Assembly (NCBI RefSeq): GCF_006783905.1
Contig: NZ_VFPE01000001.1
Coordinates: forward strand, 1,240,001 to 1,304,000
Direction: 5' to 3'
From: Microbacterium kyungheense
GTDB taxonomy: Bacteria; Actinomycetota; Actinomycetes; Actinomycetales; Microbacteriaceae
DNA: 64,000 nt
Position 1 is the stretch's first letter. Each line of letters opens with the position of its first letter. Positions 14,797-24,618 of this stretch are shown here, piece after piece. The position numbers and the translations under genes were made by a program. The notes under the pieces are model-generated. The model did no database searches. It saw only the letters and a program-made list of their open reading frames with translations, and was not told the origin of the DNA.

Positions 14797-15845
14797 TGGC
14801 GCTGTTCGGGCGCCGCACGCAGACAGAAGGACTCGCACCCGCGCCGCTGGACGGCGTGGATGTCGTGCTCGCCGACCTCGACGGTGTCGTGTACGCGGGG
14901 CCGGGCGCTCTGCCCCACGCGGTCGAGAGCCTCAACCGGGCTCGCGACCAGAGGACCATCGGCTACATCACCAACAACGCCGCCCGCACGGATGCCTCGG
15001 TCGCCGCGCATCTGACGGACCTCGGTCTCGACACCGCCCCGCGCGACGTCGTCACCAGCCCGCAGGCGGCGATGCGCCTGCTCGCGGAGCGGATCGCTCC
15101 GGGCTCCGCCGTGCTCGTCGTCGGAGGCGACGGCCTCGTCACCGAGGTCGAGAAGGCCGGCTTCGTCGTGACGCGGAGCGCGGACGACGCTCCGGCCGCT
15201 GTCGTCCAGGGCTTCGCGCCCGAGGTCGGATGGACGCAGCTGGCAGAGGCGGCGTTCGCTCTGAAGACGCCCGAAGAAGAGGGCGGCATTCCGTGGGTGG
15301 CGACGAACACCGACTGGACGATCCCGCAGTCCCGGGGGATCGCCCCCGGCAACGGCACGCTGGTGTCCGCGGTGCACACGGCGGTCGGACGGCTGGCGAC
15401 GGTCGCGGGCAAGCCCGAGGTGCCGATCTTCCAGGAGGCCGTCGCGCGGTTCGGTGCGCGGCAGCCGCTGTTCCTCGGCGACCGCCTCGACACCGACATC
15501 CTCGGCGCGAACCGTGCTGGCATCGCGTCGGCGCTCGTGCTGACGGGAGTCGACCGGCCCAAGCACGTGCTGGCGGCTCCTGAGGGCTCGCGTCCGACCT
15601 ACATCCTCGGCGACCTGCGCGAACTGCACGAGCCCTACCCGTCGGTGCACGTCTCGGACGGCGTGGCGACGGTGCGCGACGCGAAGGTGGCGATCGACGG
15701 ACCCGACATCCGGATCCTGTCGGCCGGCGGCCGGCCGATCGATCTGGTGCGCGCCGGCGCGGCGGCGATCTGGGATTCCGGTCGCGCGATCTTCGGGTTC
15801 CGGGTGCCCGAGGAGCTGTACGCCGACCCGTTCCACCGGCCCTGA
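14796..15845 (+). CDS. HAD-IIA family phosphatase (NagD-like)
   Basis: The 349-aa HAD hydrolase has motif I VLADLDGVVY (nucleophile Asp, about 25-34), motif II in GYITNNAART and motifs III/IV in GKPEVPIFQEA and FLGDRLDTDILGANRAG. The cap between motifs II and III is the C2 (NagD) type. Likely a cytosolic sugar-phosphate or nucleotide phosphatase; substrate cannot be read. Start overlaps the stop of the upstream gene (TGATG), implying coupling. A NagD-like HAD gene upstream of tlyA is the usual actinobacterial neighbourhood. Confidence 0.88.
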   Translation: MALFGRRTQTEGLAPAPLDGVDVVLADLDGVVYAGPGALPHAVESLNRARDQRTIGYITNNAARTDASVAAHLTDLGLDTAPRDVVTSPQAAMRLLAERIAPGSAVLVVGGDGLVTEVEKAGFVVTRSADDAPAAVVQGFAPEVGWTQLAEAAFALKTPEEEGGIPWVATNTDWTIPQSRGIAPGNGTLVSAVHTAVGRLATVAGKPEVPIFQEAVARFGARQPLFLGDRLDTDILGANRAGIASALVLTGVDRPKHVLAAPEGSRPTYILGDLRELHEPYPSVHVSDGVATVRDAKVAIDGPDIRILSAGGRPIDLVRAGAAAIWDSGRAIFGFRVPEELYADPFHRP

Positions 15846-15896
15846 ACCGCCGCGTCAGCCGGGGTGCCGCGCAGAGGCCGACGTATCCTGGGTGAC

Positions 15897-16055
15897 ATGG
15901 ATGAGCCCCGCGTATCCGAGGACGAGACCGGCGACCTGCTGTCGACGCTCGAGGTGATCGAGGCGCAGCCGCTCGCCACGCGTGCAGAGGCGTACGACGC
16001 GCTCCACGACACGCTGTCGCGTCGCCTCGAGGCGACGCCGGGCGCACCGGCATGA
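15897..16055 (+). CDS. 52-aa conserved small protein upstream of tlyA
   Basis: Starts at ATG 15897, 7 nt after TATCCT (15884-15889), so it is probably leaderless. The product MDEPRVSEDETGDLLSTLEV... is acidic and predicted helical with no known domain. Its stop overlaps the tlyA ATG by 4 nt (ATGA). A small protein at this place is common in actinobacterial tlyA operons (from memory). No function is known. Confidence 0.75.
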   Translation: MDEPRVSEDETGDLLSTLEVIEAQPLATRAEAYDALHDTLSRRLEATPGAPA

Positions 16056-16843
16056 CCCAGCGGCTCGACGCCGCGCTGGCGGCCCGCGGGCTCGCGCGCT
16101 CCCGCACGCACGCCGCGACGCTCATCGCCGAGGGGCTGGTGACAGTCGACGGGCGCCCGGTCGTCAAGGCGTCCGCGCCCGTGGACGACGACACCGCGAT
16201 CGTCGTCGCCGGCGCCGATCACTACGTCAGCCGCGCGGCCCACAAGCTCATCGCCGGCCTCGACGCGTTCGGCGTCGATGTCGGCGGGCGGGTCGCACTC
16301 GACATGGGAGCCTCCACCGGCGGATTCACGCAGGTGCTGCGGGAGCGGGGCGCAGACCCCGTGATCGCGGTGGATGTCGGTCACGGCCAGCTTGCGGCAT
16401 CCATCGCCCTCGATTCGGGCGTCATCTCGATCGAAGGCTTCAACGTCCGCTACATGACGCCCGAATCGCTCGCGGCGGCCAGCGGCGTCGCGGGGCCGCC
16501 GTCGGTGATCACCGGCGACCTGTCGTTCATCTCGCTCGCGCACGTGCTGCCGGCGGCTCGCGAGGTCGCAGCGCAGGACGCCGATCTGGTGCTGCTCATC
16601 AAGCCCCAGTTCGAAGTGGGGCGCACCGCGGTCAAGGGCGGGCTCGTGACCAACCCGGTGCTGCGTGCGGACGCGGTCGCCGGCGTGCTGTGGACCGCGT
16701 GGGACCTGGGTCTCGGCACGAGCGGGCTCATCGCGTCGCCGATCGCGGGCACGCACGGCAACCGCGAGTACGTCGTGCACCTGTCGGCGAGCGGCACGAT
16801 CCCCGAGCAGTGGCGCGACGAGGTCGAGCGGCTGACGGCCTGA
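16052..16843 (+). CDS. tlyA: TlyA-type rRNA 2'-O-ribose methyltransferase
   Basis: The 263-aa protein has an N-terminal S4 domain (about 1-60, RLDAALAARGLARSRTHAAT) and an FtsJ-like SAM methyltransferase domain with LDMGASTGGFTQVL (about 85-98), AVDVGHGQL and the LLIKPQFEVG motif. TlyA methylates 16S C1409 and 23S C1920 in mycobacteria, and its loss gives capreomycin resistance; I infer the same activity here. It is translationally coupled to the 52-aa gene. In most relatives nadK follows directly; here a 15-kb cluster intervenes. Confidence 0.92.
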   Translation: MTQRLDAALAARGLARSRTHAATLIAEGLVTVDGRPVVKASAPVDDDTAIVVAGADHYVSRAAHKLIAGLDAFGVDVGGRVALDMGASTGGFTQVLRERGADPVIAVDVGHGQLAASIALDSGVISIEGFNVRYMTPESLAAASGVAGPPSVITGDLSFISLAHVLPAAREVAAQDADLVLLIKPQFEVGRTAVKGGLVTNPVLRADAVAGVLWTAWDLGLGTSGLIASPIAGTHGNREYVVHLSASGTIPEQWRDEVERLTA

Positions 16844-16845
16844 TC

Positions 16846-16890
16846 CCGCCCTCACGGGCGGGCGGTATCAGAGGGGCGTGCCACCCCTCT
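16846..16890 (+). terminator. Two tandem hairpins after tlyA
   Basis: CCGCCC-TCAC-GGGCGG (16846-16861) is followed by AGAGGGG-N7-CCCCTCT (16870-16890). Together they separate tlyA from the accessory cluster. The second could instead be an operator of that cluster. Confidence 0.6.
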
Positions 16891-16962
16891 TAGGTGGCAT
16901 CGGACCACCGGCGCGAGGTCAACGGGGCAGCGCCACGTCCGCGAAGCGCGGCGGGAGCGATC

Positions 16963-19281
16963 GTGCTCAACTTCCTGAACCACTTCTCGGTCCCCGGCGT
17001 CGACCACGTCACGGTGTACCACGACGACCAGGACCCGAACCTCTACTACACGGTCCCCGAACTGCCGTCGCTGCTGACCCGCGACGACGGCTCGCCGTCG
17101 TTCACACTGATCTCGTTCGCGCGCGACTTCACGCTCCTGGCCGACAGCGCCAGCCAGCTGCCGACGGCCGAGACCGAGGGCGGGCTGCTGCAGCTGACGA
17201 CGTCGCTGGAGGTGTCGGATGCCGACCAGCAGACGATCCGCGAGTACATCGCCGGCGGCATGGACGGGATCCCGCGTCCGTCGCTGCGCGGCCGTCGGCT
17301 GATCCTCCTGCGGCCAGGAGCGGCGGTGGGGCGCGACATCAAGCTCGCGTATCCGACCTGGGTGGACGGCAAGGTGGCGTTCCACCTGTTCCCCTCCGGC
17401 GGCGACACGTTCGTCAAGGCGCTGCAGGGGTCCGAGAAGCCGTCCCTCGTCGCCAGCAACCTGGCCTCGTACACCGCGCTGCTCGGCCAGGAAGGACTGC
17501 GGCTCATCCGCAGCTCGATCGAGGACGGGTGGAGCCCCGGCACGATCAACTACGACATGTCGTTCGTGGCCCGTATCCCGAGCCTGTCGGTGAAGGTGTG
17601 GGGCGAATCGCACGACGTCTACCAGGAGATCAAGGACCACACCACGGTCACCGAGACCTACCGCAGCGGCAACCGGGTGCGCACCTACCAGTACCCCCAG
17701 GTGTCGAGCCTGGACGAGCTGCGTGACATCTCGACCTCGCTGCACATCGAGTACGACGTCGGAGACTTCCGCGGCGGCGGCGAGGGGGAGGACCCGACGA
17801 AGGCGCTCGAGGACGTCGTGTTCACGATGGTGCAGCAGCTCATCACGACCCGCTTCCTGAGCCCCGGGTTCGAACCCGGCCTCAAGGCCGAGAAGCTCGG
17901 CACCGATCCGCTCGCCCACGGCGGCGGTGAGAAGATGCCCGCCGGAAACCAGCTGTGGCTCAAGGACTTCGAGCAGAGCATGGACGTGAAGATCGACTTC
18001 ACGTTCTCGGGATCCACGAACTTCCTCGTCGAGAAGCACCCCAACTCGGAGCTGTTCGCCCTGGTGGGCAAGGAGCAGGTGAAGAAGTCGATCATCGAGG
18101 CCGATCTCAGCAAGCCCTACTTCACGCTGCTGGACGTGCCGGTGCAGGTCACCGCGGACTTCGATCGCGATCCGATCGCCGCCATCAAGGTCTTCCTGGA
18201 GTACGACCACGAGGACGAGAAGGGCGCCGGTCGGAAGCGTCAGGTGGAGGAGTTCCTGTTCGACGCGAACGAGGACCGCTACTTCTTCCGCACGGTCATG
18301 GCGCGCGCCGCCGACGGCACGCCGAAAGACACCTACACGTATCGCAGCGAGATCATCTACAAGGCCAGTGCGACGTCCGAGAAGCTGGCGCCGGTCACGA
18401 CGAACGACCGCAACCTGATCATCGGCTACGACCAGCTGAACTGCGTCAATGTCGCGGTGTACTGGGGTGCCATTCCCACGGATGCCGTGCAGCAGGTGCA
18501 GGTGTCGTTCCGGTATCCGGGAGTCCAGCTGCCGTCGGCGACCGCCGATGTCGTGCTGCGGCTCGACGCGCCGCAGGGAAGCTGGTTCACGTACACGGGA
18601 GAGAACGCGTCGCCCGAGTACGAGTACGACGTCACGTTCTTCATGGCGGACGGTCAGCGGATCGCCCTCCCGACGCAGAAGGCGTCGACGCAGCGGCTGA
18701 TCATCAACGCGCCCTTCGAAGACAAGCTGGCAGCCACCTTCGTGCCACAGGGGACCTTCCCGCCGGTGGCGTCCATCGTCGTCACGACGAAGTACGTCGA
18801 CGGGGACTACGAGGTCGGCGACGTGCATCCCTTCACCGCGGCCGGCGAGGTGTGGGAGTGGCGTATCGATCTGCGCGACCGGGCCAAGCGCACGTTCCAG
18901 TACCGCGTGGACGTCACCTATGCCGACGGCTCGTCGAGCACCGGCGAGTGGCAGGAGGGCGCCGAAGGCACCGTGCTCGTCGGCGACGTCGCGCGCGACA
19001 TGCTGAAGGTCGAGATCGTCACCGACCTCGTCGACATGACGAAGTGGAAGCTCGTCATCGTGCGGCTCGCCTACGACGCGGGCGACGGCACGACCGCCGA
19101 GCACATCGTGAAGCTGACCGCCGCGCCGCCCGCAGCGGGCGACCTGGTGTGGACGGTGCCCATCACCGACCCCGCTCGGCGCGGCTACACGTATCAGATC
19201 CAGGCCTTCGGCAACGCCGGCGAGCGACACCTCGTCGAGCCCACGCCGGCGACCGACCCCCTGCTGGTGCTGGAGTTCTGA
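16963..19281 (+). CDS. Accessory-cluster subunit 1: shared N-domain plus beta-repeat arm
   Basis: A 772-aa protein from GTG 16963, preceded by GGGAG. I prefer this start to GTG 16894 because it aligns the N terminus (VLNFL...GVDHVTVYHDD) with paralogues at 22150, 24619 and 26929. Residues 1-300 form the shared domain: YYTVPELPSLLTRDDGSPSF near 29-48, KPSLVASNLASYTALLGQEG near 158-177, then INYDMSFVARIPSLSVKVW and LITTRFLSPGFEPG. Residues about 345-772 hold roughly four tandem beta-rich repeats ending in aromatic strands such as YTYRSEIIYKA and FQYRVDVTYADG. No signal peptide or membrane span. Known family not recognised. First gene of the nine-gene operon; 9 nt to the next gene. Confidence 0.7.
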   Translation: MLNFLNHFSVPGVDHVTVYHDDQDPNLYYTVPELPSLLTRDDGSPSFTLISFARDFTLLADSASQLPTAETEGGLLQLTTSLEVSDADQQTIREYIAGGMDGIPRPSLRGRRLILLRPGAAVGRDIKLAYPTWVDGKVAFHLFPSGGDTFVKALQGSEKPSLVASNLASYTALLGQEGLRLIRSSIEDGWSPGTINYDMSFVARIPSLSVKVWGESHDVYQEIKDHTTVTETYRSGNRVRTYQYPQVSSLDELRDISTSLHIEYDVGDFRGGGEGEDPTKALEDVVFTMVQQLITTRFLSPGFEPGLKAEKLGTDPLAHGGGEKMPAGNQLWLKDFEQSMDVKIDFTFSGSTNFLVEKHPNSELFALVGKEQVKKSIIEADLSKPYFTLLDVPVQVTADFDRDPIAAIKVFLEYDHEDEKGAGRKRQVEEFLFDANEDRYFFRTVMARAADGTPKDTYTYRSEIIYKASATSEKLAPVTTNDRNLIIGYDQLNCVNVAVYWGAIPTDAVQQVQVSFRYPGVQLPSATADVVLRLDAPQGSWFTYTGENASPEYEYDVTFFMADGQRIALPTQKASTQRLIINAPFEDKLAATFVPQGTFPPVASIVVTTKYVDGDYEVGDVHPFTAAGEVWEWRIDLRDRAKRTFQYRVDVTYADGSSSTGEWQEGAEGTVLVGDVARDMLKVEIVTDLVDMTKWKLVIVRLAYDAGDGTTAEHIVKLTAAPPAAGDLVWTVPITDPARRGYTYQIQAFGNAGERHLVEPTPATDPLLVLEF

Positions 19282-19290
19282 GGAGCCATC

Positions 19291-21576
19291 GTGCCCGAGT
19301 CCCTGCCGTTCCAGACCGCGGTCCTGGCCACCGCCCTCACGCCCACGCTGGCGCAGCTCCAGGTGGACCAGCAGCCGAGGCTGCGCGCACGCGCGTTCGA
19401 CGTCGGCCGCCTGAACCTGGCGCTGCTGCACGACCTCGCCCTGACGCCGCAGCTCACCGACGCCCCGCACGTGACAGCCCCGCCCGGGCAGATCGAGCGT
19501 GCCGTCGCGGGCGCCGACGGCACCGTGTACTTCGTGCCGCAGGCCCGCATCGCTGAGAGGTCGCGAGCCACCCGGGCGCCGCACGTGTTCCTCGCGAAGG
19601 GCGACGGCGGCGTGACGCTGCAGGTGTGGTTCGACCTCGTCCGCCACCCGTCCCTGCCGACCCCGGCGCAGCCGTTGCCGGTCGACGGGTTCACGGTGTC
19701 GCTGCTGAGCGCGAGCGGCGGGAGGATCGACTTCACCCGGTGCGATTCGCTCCCGCCCGCGGAGGGCGCCGACCAGGTGATCGGACGCCTGTACTGCGAA
19801 GCCGTCGTGGATCCGAACACCGCGGTCACGATGCTGCAGTCCGACGGCACGGTGTTCCGCGTCGAGGGCGACGTCCACTATGCGACGGGGCAGACCGCGA
19901 CGCCTGCTCCGGTGTTCGATCCCACCGACATCAAGATCGCCGGACCCCTGCGCGTGCCGTTCGGCGGGCTGCGCGGCGTGGGCGGACCGCAGCGGATGCC
20001 GGCGCTCGTCCGCTCCCGTGCGCTCGCGGGCGTGCGATTCGACACGGCGGTGCTCACGGGTGTGGGCGCCGTGGTCGCCGACCCCGCGCCGGCGACCACG
20101 TGGACGCAGCAGACGAGCCGGCTCTCGCTCGGCGCCGCCGACCGGGACGGGGTCGCCGCGTGCTTCCCGCCGTCGGTGATGCAGAACCGTGCGATCTACG
20201 CACAGGTCACGAGCGGATTCGGCAGCGAGCCCTGGTCGGAGTGGGTCGAGTCCCCGAACGGTCGATTCATGGACTCGCCGGTGCCCGACCAGTTCTACGT
20301 CCTGCCCGACGAGTACCGCCTCGCGTTCGACGCCGAGACCAGGACGCCGTCGATGATGGTGCTGCTGGTGCCGCCCAGGCGCACCGAGGGCTCGGCGGAG
20401 CCGACGACCTTCGGCGCGTCGTACACGCTGCGCACGCGCTTCAGCGTGGTGCCGTGGATCGACCCGGCCCGCCGCGAACGGCTGCGGGCCGAGATCGCGC
20501 AGCACGCCGGCATCCCGTACCCGCGGCTGCTGATCGGCGGTGCGCGCAGCGCGACCTGCCAGCTGTCGACGGTGCTGCACGAGCTCGGCTCGTCGCTCGT
20601 CGGGTCGGCCGACGCGGGCGTCGCCGTCGATCCGCTGGGCTTCGACCTCGTGCTCGACTGCACCAGCGAGTTCTACTCCACGCTGTCGCATCTGCTGGTG
20701 ACCGACGGCGTCGACGCCGAGGTGACCGTCACGCTCGTCTCGGACGGAGAACAGCCGCTCACCGCCGGGGTGCCGGTCAGCCTGCGACTGGACCGTCCTG
20801 CCTCCGACGTGCTGTCGGCCGAACTGATCCCGGCGCCCGTGCCCGAGCCTGTGCCGGCGCCGGCCGAGCCCGGACCCGCCGACGCGCCCGCTGAGCCCGT
20901 GCCGGAGGCAGCGGTCCCGCCGGTCGCGATGCCGGTCGGACCCCCGACGCTGCGCGTGGCGAATCCGCTCCCGTACGCCGTGACGGTGTCGCAGGCGTCG
21001 GTGAAGCTGCTGGTCGTCGACGCGACGCTGCCCAGCCCCATCGGGGCGGTGGATGCCGCGCCCGCGCCCGCCTCGTTCACACTGCCGGCGGCGGGCGAGC
21101 AGCCGTCGACGATAGACCTCGTGCTCACCCCGGCCGCGGCGGACCAGCCGCCGCTGTACGGGTCGGTGGGGGTCGCGTTCCTGGGGGTCGACATCGATAT
21201 CGACCCGCAGCAGGTGCTGTCGAAGGCCTATGACACGGGTTCGTCGGGTGCCGTCTCGAGCGAGGTCGAGCTGCGCTGCTACCAGCTGGAGCACCCGGAC
21301 GTGCTTCCGACCGAGCTTGCCGGCGTGTTCGGCCTGGAGGTGCAGCTGCGCAGGTCTGAGACCGCGGAGCCGATCACGGCGTTCCTCACGCGGGATCAGC
21401 CCTCGATCCGCGTGCAGGTCGGGTTCACGCTCGCCGACATCATGGCCGGCGCCCGGCCCGAGCAGCCCGCGTTCCAGTGGCGCCGTCGCAACATGACCGG
21501 CGCCGGGAGCGGCGACTGGTCGGCGTGGGAATCGATCACCGGCAGGCAGCTGTTCCTGTCGCCGACGGGGATGTGA
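19291..21576 (+). CDS. Accessory-cluster subunit 2: unrecognised 761-aa protein
   Basis: GTG start preceded by a GAGGAG ribosome site. There is no signal peptide or transmembrane helix. The first 320 residues are beta-rich and unlike any family I know. From about 331, PDQFYVLPDEYRLAFDAETR resembles the start of the shared domain of the paralogues, and FDLVLDCTSEFYSTLSHLLV (about 450) occupies the place of their EGATLLE strand, so a divergent copy of that domain may be embedded. A Pro/Glu linker (about 515-550) leads to a last beta-rich segment ending in FQWRRRN and WSAWESITGRQLFL. 4 nt to the next gene. Function unknown. Confidence 0.65.
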   Translation: MPESLPFQTAVLATALTPTLAQLQVDQQPRLRARAFDVGRLNLALLHDLALTPQLTDAPHVTAPPGQIERAVAGADGTVYFVPQARIAERSRATRAPHVFLAKGDGGVTLQVWFDLVRHPSLPTPAQPLPVDGFTVSLLSASGGRIDFTRCDSLPPAEGADQVIGRLYCEAVVDPNTAVTMLQSDGTVFRVEGDVHYATGQTATPAPVFDPTDIKIAGPLRVPFGGLRGVGGPQRMPALVRSRALAGVRFDTAVLTGVGAVVADPAPATTWTQQTSRLSLGAADRDGVAACFPPSVMQNRAIYAQVTSGFGSEPWSEWVESPNGRFMDSPVPDQFYVLPDEYRLAFDAETRTPSMMVLLVPPRRTEGSAEPTTFGASYTLRTRFSVVPWIDPARRERLRAEIAQHAGIPYPRLLIGGARSATCQLSTVLHELGSSLVGSADAGVAVDPLGFDLVLDCTSEFYSTLSHLLVTDGVDAEVTVTLVSDGEQPLTAGVPVSLRLDRPASDVLSAELIPAPVPEPVPAPAEPGPADAPAEPVPEAAVPPVAMPVGPPTLRVANPLPYAVTVSQASVKLLVVDATLPSPIGAVDAAPAPASFTLPAAGEQPSTIDLVLTPAAADQPPLYGSVGVAFLGVDIDIDPQQVLSKAYDTGSSGAVSSEVELRCYQLEHPDVLPTELAGVFGLEVQLRRSETAEPITAFLTRDQPSIRVQVGFTLADIMAGARPEQPAFQWRRRNMTGAGSGDWSAWESITGRQLFLSPTGM

Positions 21577-21580
21577 CACC

Positions 21581-22132
21581 GTGTCCGCCTCGCCCACCCG
21601 CATCGTCGCCCACGGCGTCGAGTGCGTGAGCGTGGGAGGGGCGCGCTGGCGCTACGTCTCGCTCGCGCCCTGGCCGCAGCTCGGGCCGGACGGGACGCCG
21701 CTGGTGTCGCTGCTGCGCGCGGGCTCCATCGCCATGGTTCAGCTCGGCGTCCAGCTCGACCCGCCCGGCGACGTGCTGGAACGGGCCCGGGCCGCCGTCG
21801 AGGCGGCGGTGGCGGCATCCATCGTCCTGGAGAGCGGGGTCGACGGTGTCGAGCGCATCGACGTGGTGCTCGAACCCGGCGCGGGGGAGCGGATCGCGGC
21901 CACGTCGGCCGGCAGCGGCTACCCGCCCTACACCGCGGTGTTCTCGCTCCGGCCCGAGGGCGACGACCTCGACGCCTTCGCCGCCGCCGTGGGCGGCGCT
22001 TCCGGCCGCGTCGAGATCCGGTACCGCGTGCGGCGTGACGGCGCCGACGCGCCCGTCTCGGCAGATCTCGCGGAATGGATGCCGCACCCGGCGTCCGTGC
22101 CGCGGCACGACCCGGCGCCGTCCGGCGCCTGA
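21581..22132 (+). CDS. Accessory-cluster subunit 3: unrecognised 183-aa protein
   Basis: GTG start 4 nt after the previous stop, with only a weak ribosome site, so translation is probably coupled. The product looks like a small alpha/beta protein: RWRYVSLAPWPQLGPDG early, a helix rich in Ala (about 68-82), and GSGYPPYTAVFSL at about 110. No domain recognised. It sits between the 761-aa protein and the second paralogue and may be a connector or chaperone; that is a guess from position only. Confidence 0.6.
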   Translation: MSASPTRIVAHGVECVSVGGARWRYVSLAPWPQLGPDGTPLVSLLRAGSIAMVQLGVQLDPPGDVLERARAAVEAAVAASIVLESGVDGVERIDVVLEPGAGERIAATSAGSGYPPYTAVFSLRPEGDDLDAFAAAVGGASGRVEIRYRVRRDGADAPVSADLAEWMPHPASVPRHDPAPSGA

Positions 22133-22149
22133 GAACGCAGGAGAGAGCG

Positions 22150-24588
22150 ATGTTGAAGATCAGCAAGCAGGAGCTCGTCGACGGCGTCACCGTGTTCGGC
22201 GACGACACGTTCGACGACGTGTTCTACCCGGTCCCCGAGCTGCCGCGGTTCCGCACCGACGACGACGGCTCGCCGGTCTTCCGCTACCTGAAGTACCGGA
22301 ATCCCCTCGACCACCCCGACGGCAGGCGCGGAGGCGGGTACGCCTTCTTCGACACCGAGTTCACCTTCACACCGGCGCAGCTCGAGAAGCTGAAGGAGGC
22401 GCTGGACGCGAAGGTGCAGGCGATGGCGGGGCAACCGGGGTTCCGCGCCTCGCGCCCGGGACCGCCGGAGGCGCATCTGGGCACCATGACCTACACGCGC
22501 GGGACGGCGAACCTGCTGCTCAAAGAAGACGGCGGTGCGCTCATCGAGGCCGTCCGCGGGGCGGGAAAGCCTTCGCTGTTCGGCCGCAACATCGCCGCGT
22601 TCATGGTCGAGTTCACCCCCGAGGGCGCGACCCTGTTCGAGCAGGCGCTGCAGGGAAAGGGAGGCGTCGTGCAGGTCGTGTACGACCTGTCGTTCGTCGC
22701 GAAGCTGCCGGAGATCAGCGGGCGGGCGTGGTTCGAGGCCGACCGGTTCTACTCGTACGAGCAGACGATCGACATCGACTGGGAGATGTACGGCGACGAC
22801 GAGTACGTCGACCGGATCCGCGAGGAGTTCGTCGACCACGAGACCATGGGCATCGACCTGCACCTGGACGCGGTGCTGCCCGACCCGGAGGCGGACCGCA
22901 AGCTGAAGGACAAGATCCGCACGATGATGGAGCGCGCACTGCAGGACGCGGTGCTGCGCAAGATGATCCCCGACATCGAGGCGGTCCCGATGGACGAGCG
23001 GGGGATGCCGGAGGACATCGAGCATCTGAAGCGCTCGTTCGAGACCTCGAAGGTGTCGTCGTTCGAGCAGACCTACCGTGAGAACTCGGCGATCGAGTGG
23101 AACATCGTGCCGCAGGGCACCCTGCCGAACATCACGAACATGGTCGACGCGGCGGGCGACCCGGTGCGCTGGGCCGACCACGCCACAGAGGTGGACCTGA
23201 ACGACCCGTTCTTCCAGACGCTGCACGTGAAGGTGGGCGTCAACGCCGACTTCGGCGCGCTGCCGATCCACTCGATCGAGGTGAAGCTCGAGTACGACCA
23301 CGGAACCCAGCACAAGATCGAGGAGTACGCCTTCGCGAGCGCCGACGACTCGGCCGAGTTCCAGACGTTCATCGACGCCGGGGTGCGCGAGTACACGTAT
23401 TCGTACCAGGTCAACTACGTCGGCTCCTCGCGCACCTTCGTCGCCCCGCCGACGACGACGACCGACACGGTGCTCACGGTCAACGTCGACGACATCGGGC
23501 TGCTCGATGTCGAGGTGCAGGCAGGCGACATCGACTTCACCAAGGTCGCCTCGGCACAGGTCACCGTGCGCTACGAGGACGCCGGCACCGAGAAGTACGA
23601 GGAGCAGTTCGCACTGACCAAGGACGCCCCGTCGCACCGTGCCCAGCATGTGCTGTTCCAGCCTCGCCGCAATCCGGTCCGCTACCAGGTCGAGTACTTC
23701 CTCGTCGACGGCCGCCGGATCCTCACCCCTGAGCAGCAGACCGAGCGCTCGCCGATCCTCGTCAACGACCCGCTCGGTCGCACGCAGAAGTTCGAGGTGC
23801 GCGGGGTCGGCGACTTCACGGGTCGGATCTCGCAGATCTTCCTGGACCTCGTCTACGAGGACGCCGCCAACGCGTACACCGTCGAGCAGTCGGTCGTGCT
23901 GTCGGCGGGCAGCGAGGCGGTCTCGCAGCCGTACGCCGTGCTCGGTGAGGGCGGCGGAGTGGTGCGCTACAGCGGCACGATCCGCTACAAGGACGGCACG
24001 GTCAAGCCCATCCCGCCCGCCGTCGCGGACGGCACGATCATGGTCGGCGACGTGGTGTCGCGCAAGATCGCGCTGACCGTCGTGCCGGACCTCGTCGACT
24101 GGACGCGGGTGCGGCTCGTGCAGGTGGCCCTGCGTCACGGGCCTGAAGCCGGCGGGGAGGCGAAGGACCTCATCTTCTCGCCCCAGAACCCCGCGGCCGC
24201 GACGTGGGAAGTGCCGCTGCAGGACGGCGAGGATGCGGCATACCGCTGGAGTGCGACGTACTTCCTCGCCGACGGGACGCAGCAGAGCACGCCGATGACG
24301 GCGTCGACGGCGCCCTCCCTCGTGCTGCAGCCCCCGGTGACGGCGGTGCCGACACCGACTCCGACACCCACGCCGGTCCCAACGCCGACCCCGACCCCGA
24401 CACCGACGCCGGTCCCAACGCCGACCCCGACGCCGACCCCGGCGCCCACGCCGGTCCCAACGCCGACACCGACACCGGCGCCCGCCCCGGCCCCGGTTCC
24501 TGCACCGACACCGGCGCCGGCACCCCCGATCCCCGGTGGTGCCACGCCGCCTCCGCCGCCGATCCCCGGCGGCGCGCCCACCCCCTGA
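22150..24588 (+). CDS. Accessory-cluster subunit 4: shared N-domain, beta repeats, Pro-Thr tail
   Basis: An 812-aa protein from ATG 22150 with CAGGAGAG upstream; the longer in-frame extension overlaps the previous gene and lacks protein character. Shared domain (1-290): LVDGVTVFGDDTFDDVFYPV near 10-29, PELPRFRTDDDGSPVF, then KPSLFGRNIAAF...EGATLFEQAL at about 139-166 and VVYDLSFVAKLPEISG. A bridging strand SAIEWNIVPQGTLPNI leads into about five beta repeats (about 340-725), with YTYSYQVNYVGSSR and VRYSGTIRYKDGT as repeat ends. Residues about 731-790 are a Pro-Thr/Pro-Ala repeat, and the C terminus is Pro/Gly-rich (PGGATPPPPPIPGG). No signal peptide. 30 nt to the next gene. Confidence 0.7.
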   Translation: MLKISKQELVDGVTVFGDDTFDDVFYPVPELPRFRTDDDGSPVFRYLKYRNPLDHPDGRRGGGYAFFDTEFTFTPAQLEKLKEALDAKVQAMAGQPGFRASRPGPPEAHLGTMTYTRGTANLLLKEDGGALIEAVRGAGKPSLFGRNIAAFMVEFTPEGATLFEQALQGKGGVVQVVYDLSFVAKLPEISGRAWFEADRFYSYEQTIDIDWEMYGDDEYVDRIREEFVDHETMGIDLHLDAVLPDPEADRKLKDKIRTMMERALQDAVLRKMIPDIEAVPMDERGMPEDIEHLKRSFETSKVSSFEQTYRENSAIEWNIVPQGTLPNITNMVDAAGDPVRWADHATEVDLNDPFFQTLHVKVGVNADFGALPIHSIEVKLEYDHGTQHKIEEYAFASADDSAEFQTFIDAGVREYTYSYQVNYVGSSRTFVAPPTTTTDTVLTVNVDDIGLLDVEVQAGDIDFTKVASAQVTVRYEDAGTEKYEEQFALTKDAPSHRAQHVLFQPRRNPVRYQVEYFLVDGRRILTPEQQTERSPILVNDPLGRTQKFEVRGVGDFTGRISQIFLDLVYEDAANAYTVEQSVVLSAGSEAVSQPYAVLGEGGGVVRYSGTIRYKDGTVKPIPPAVADGTIMVGDVVSRKIALTVVPDLVDWTRVRLVQVALRHGPEAGGEAKDLIFSPQNPAAATWEVPLQDGEDAAYRWSATYFLADGTQQSTPMTASTAPSLVLQPPVTAVPTPTPTPTPVPTPTPTPTPTPVPTPTPTPTPAPTPVPTPTPTPAPAPAPVPAPTPAPAPPIPGGATPPPPPIPGGAPTP
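24345..24585 (+). repeat. Pro-Thr coding tandem repeat
   Basis: Short repeated blocks such as CCGACGCCGACCCCGACACC encode a PTPTPTPVPTP-type tail of the 812-aa protein. It is the same kind of stalk sequence as in the two genes downstream but with Thr instead of Ala. Confidence 0.8.
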
Positions 24589-24618
24589 CGTCGAACACCG
24601 AGAACCGAGCGAGGAGCC

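Noticed and set aside
16894..16962. Longer start (GTG 16894) for accessory subunit 1
   Set aside because: The extra residues do not align with the paralogues, while GTG 16963 does and has GGGAG upstream.
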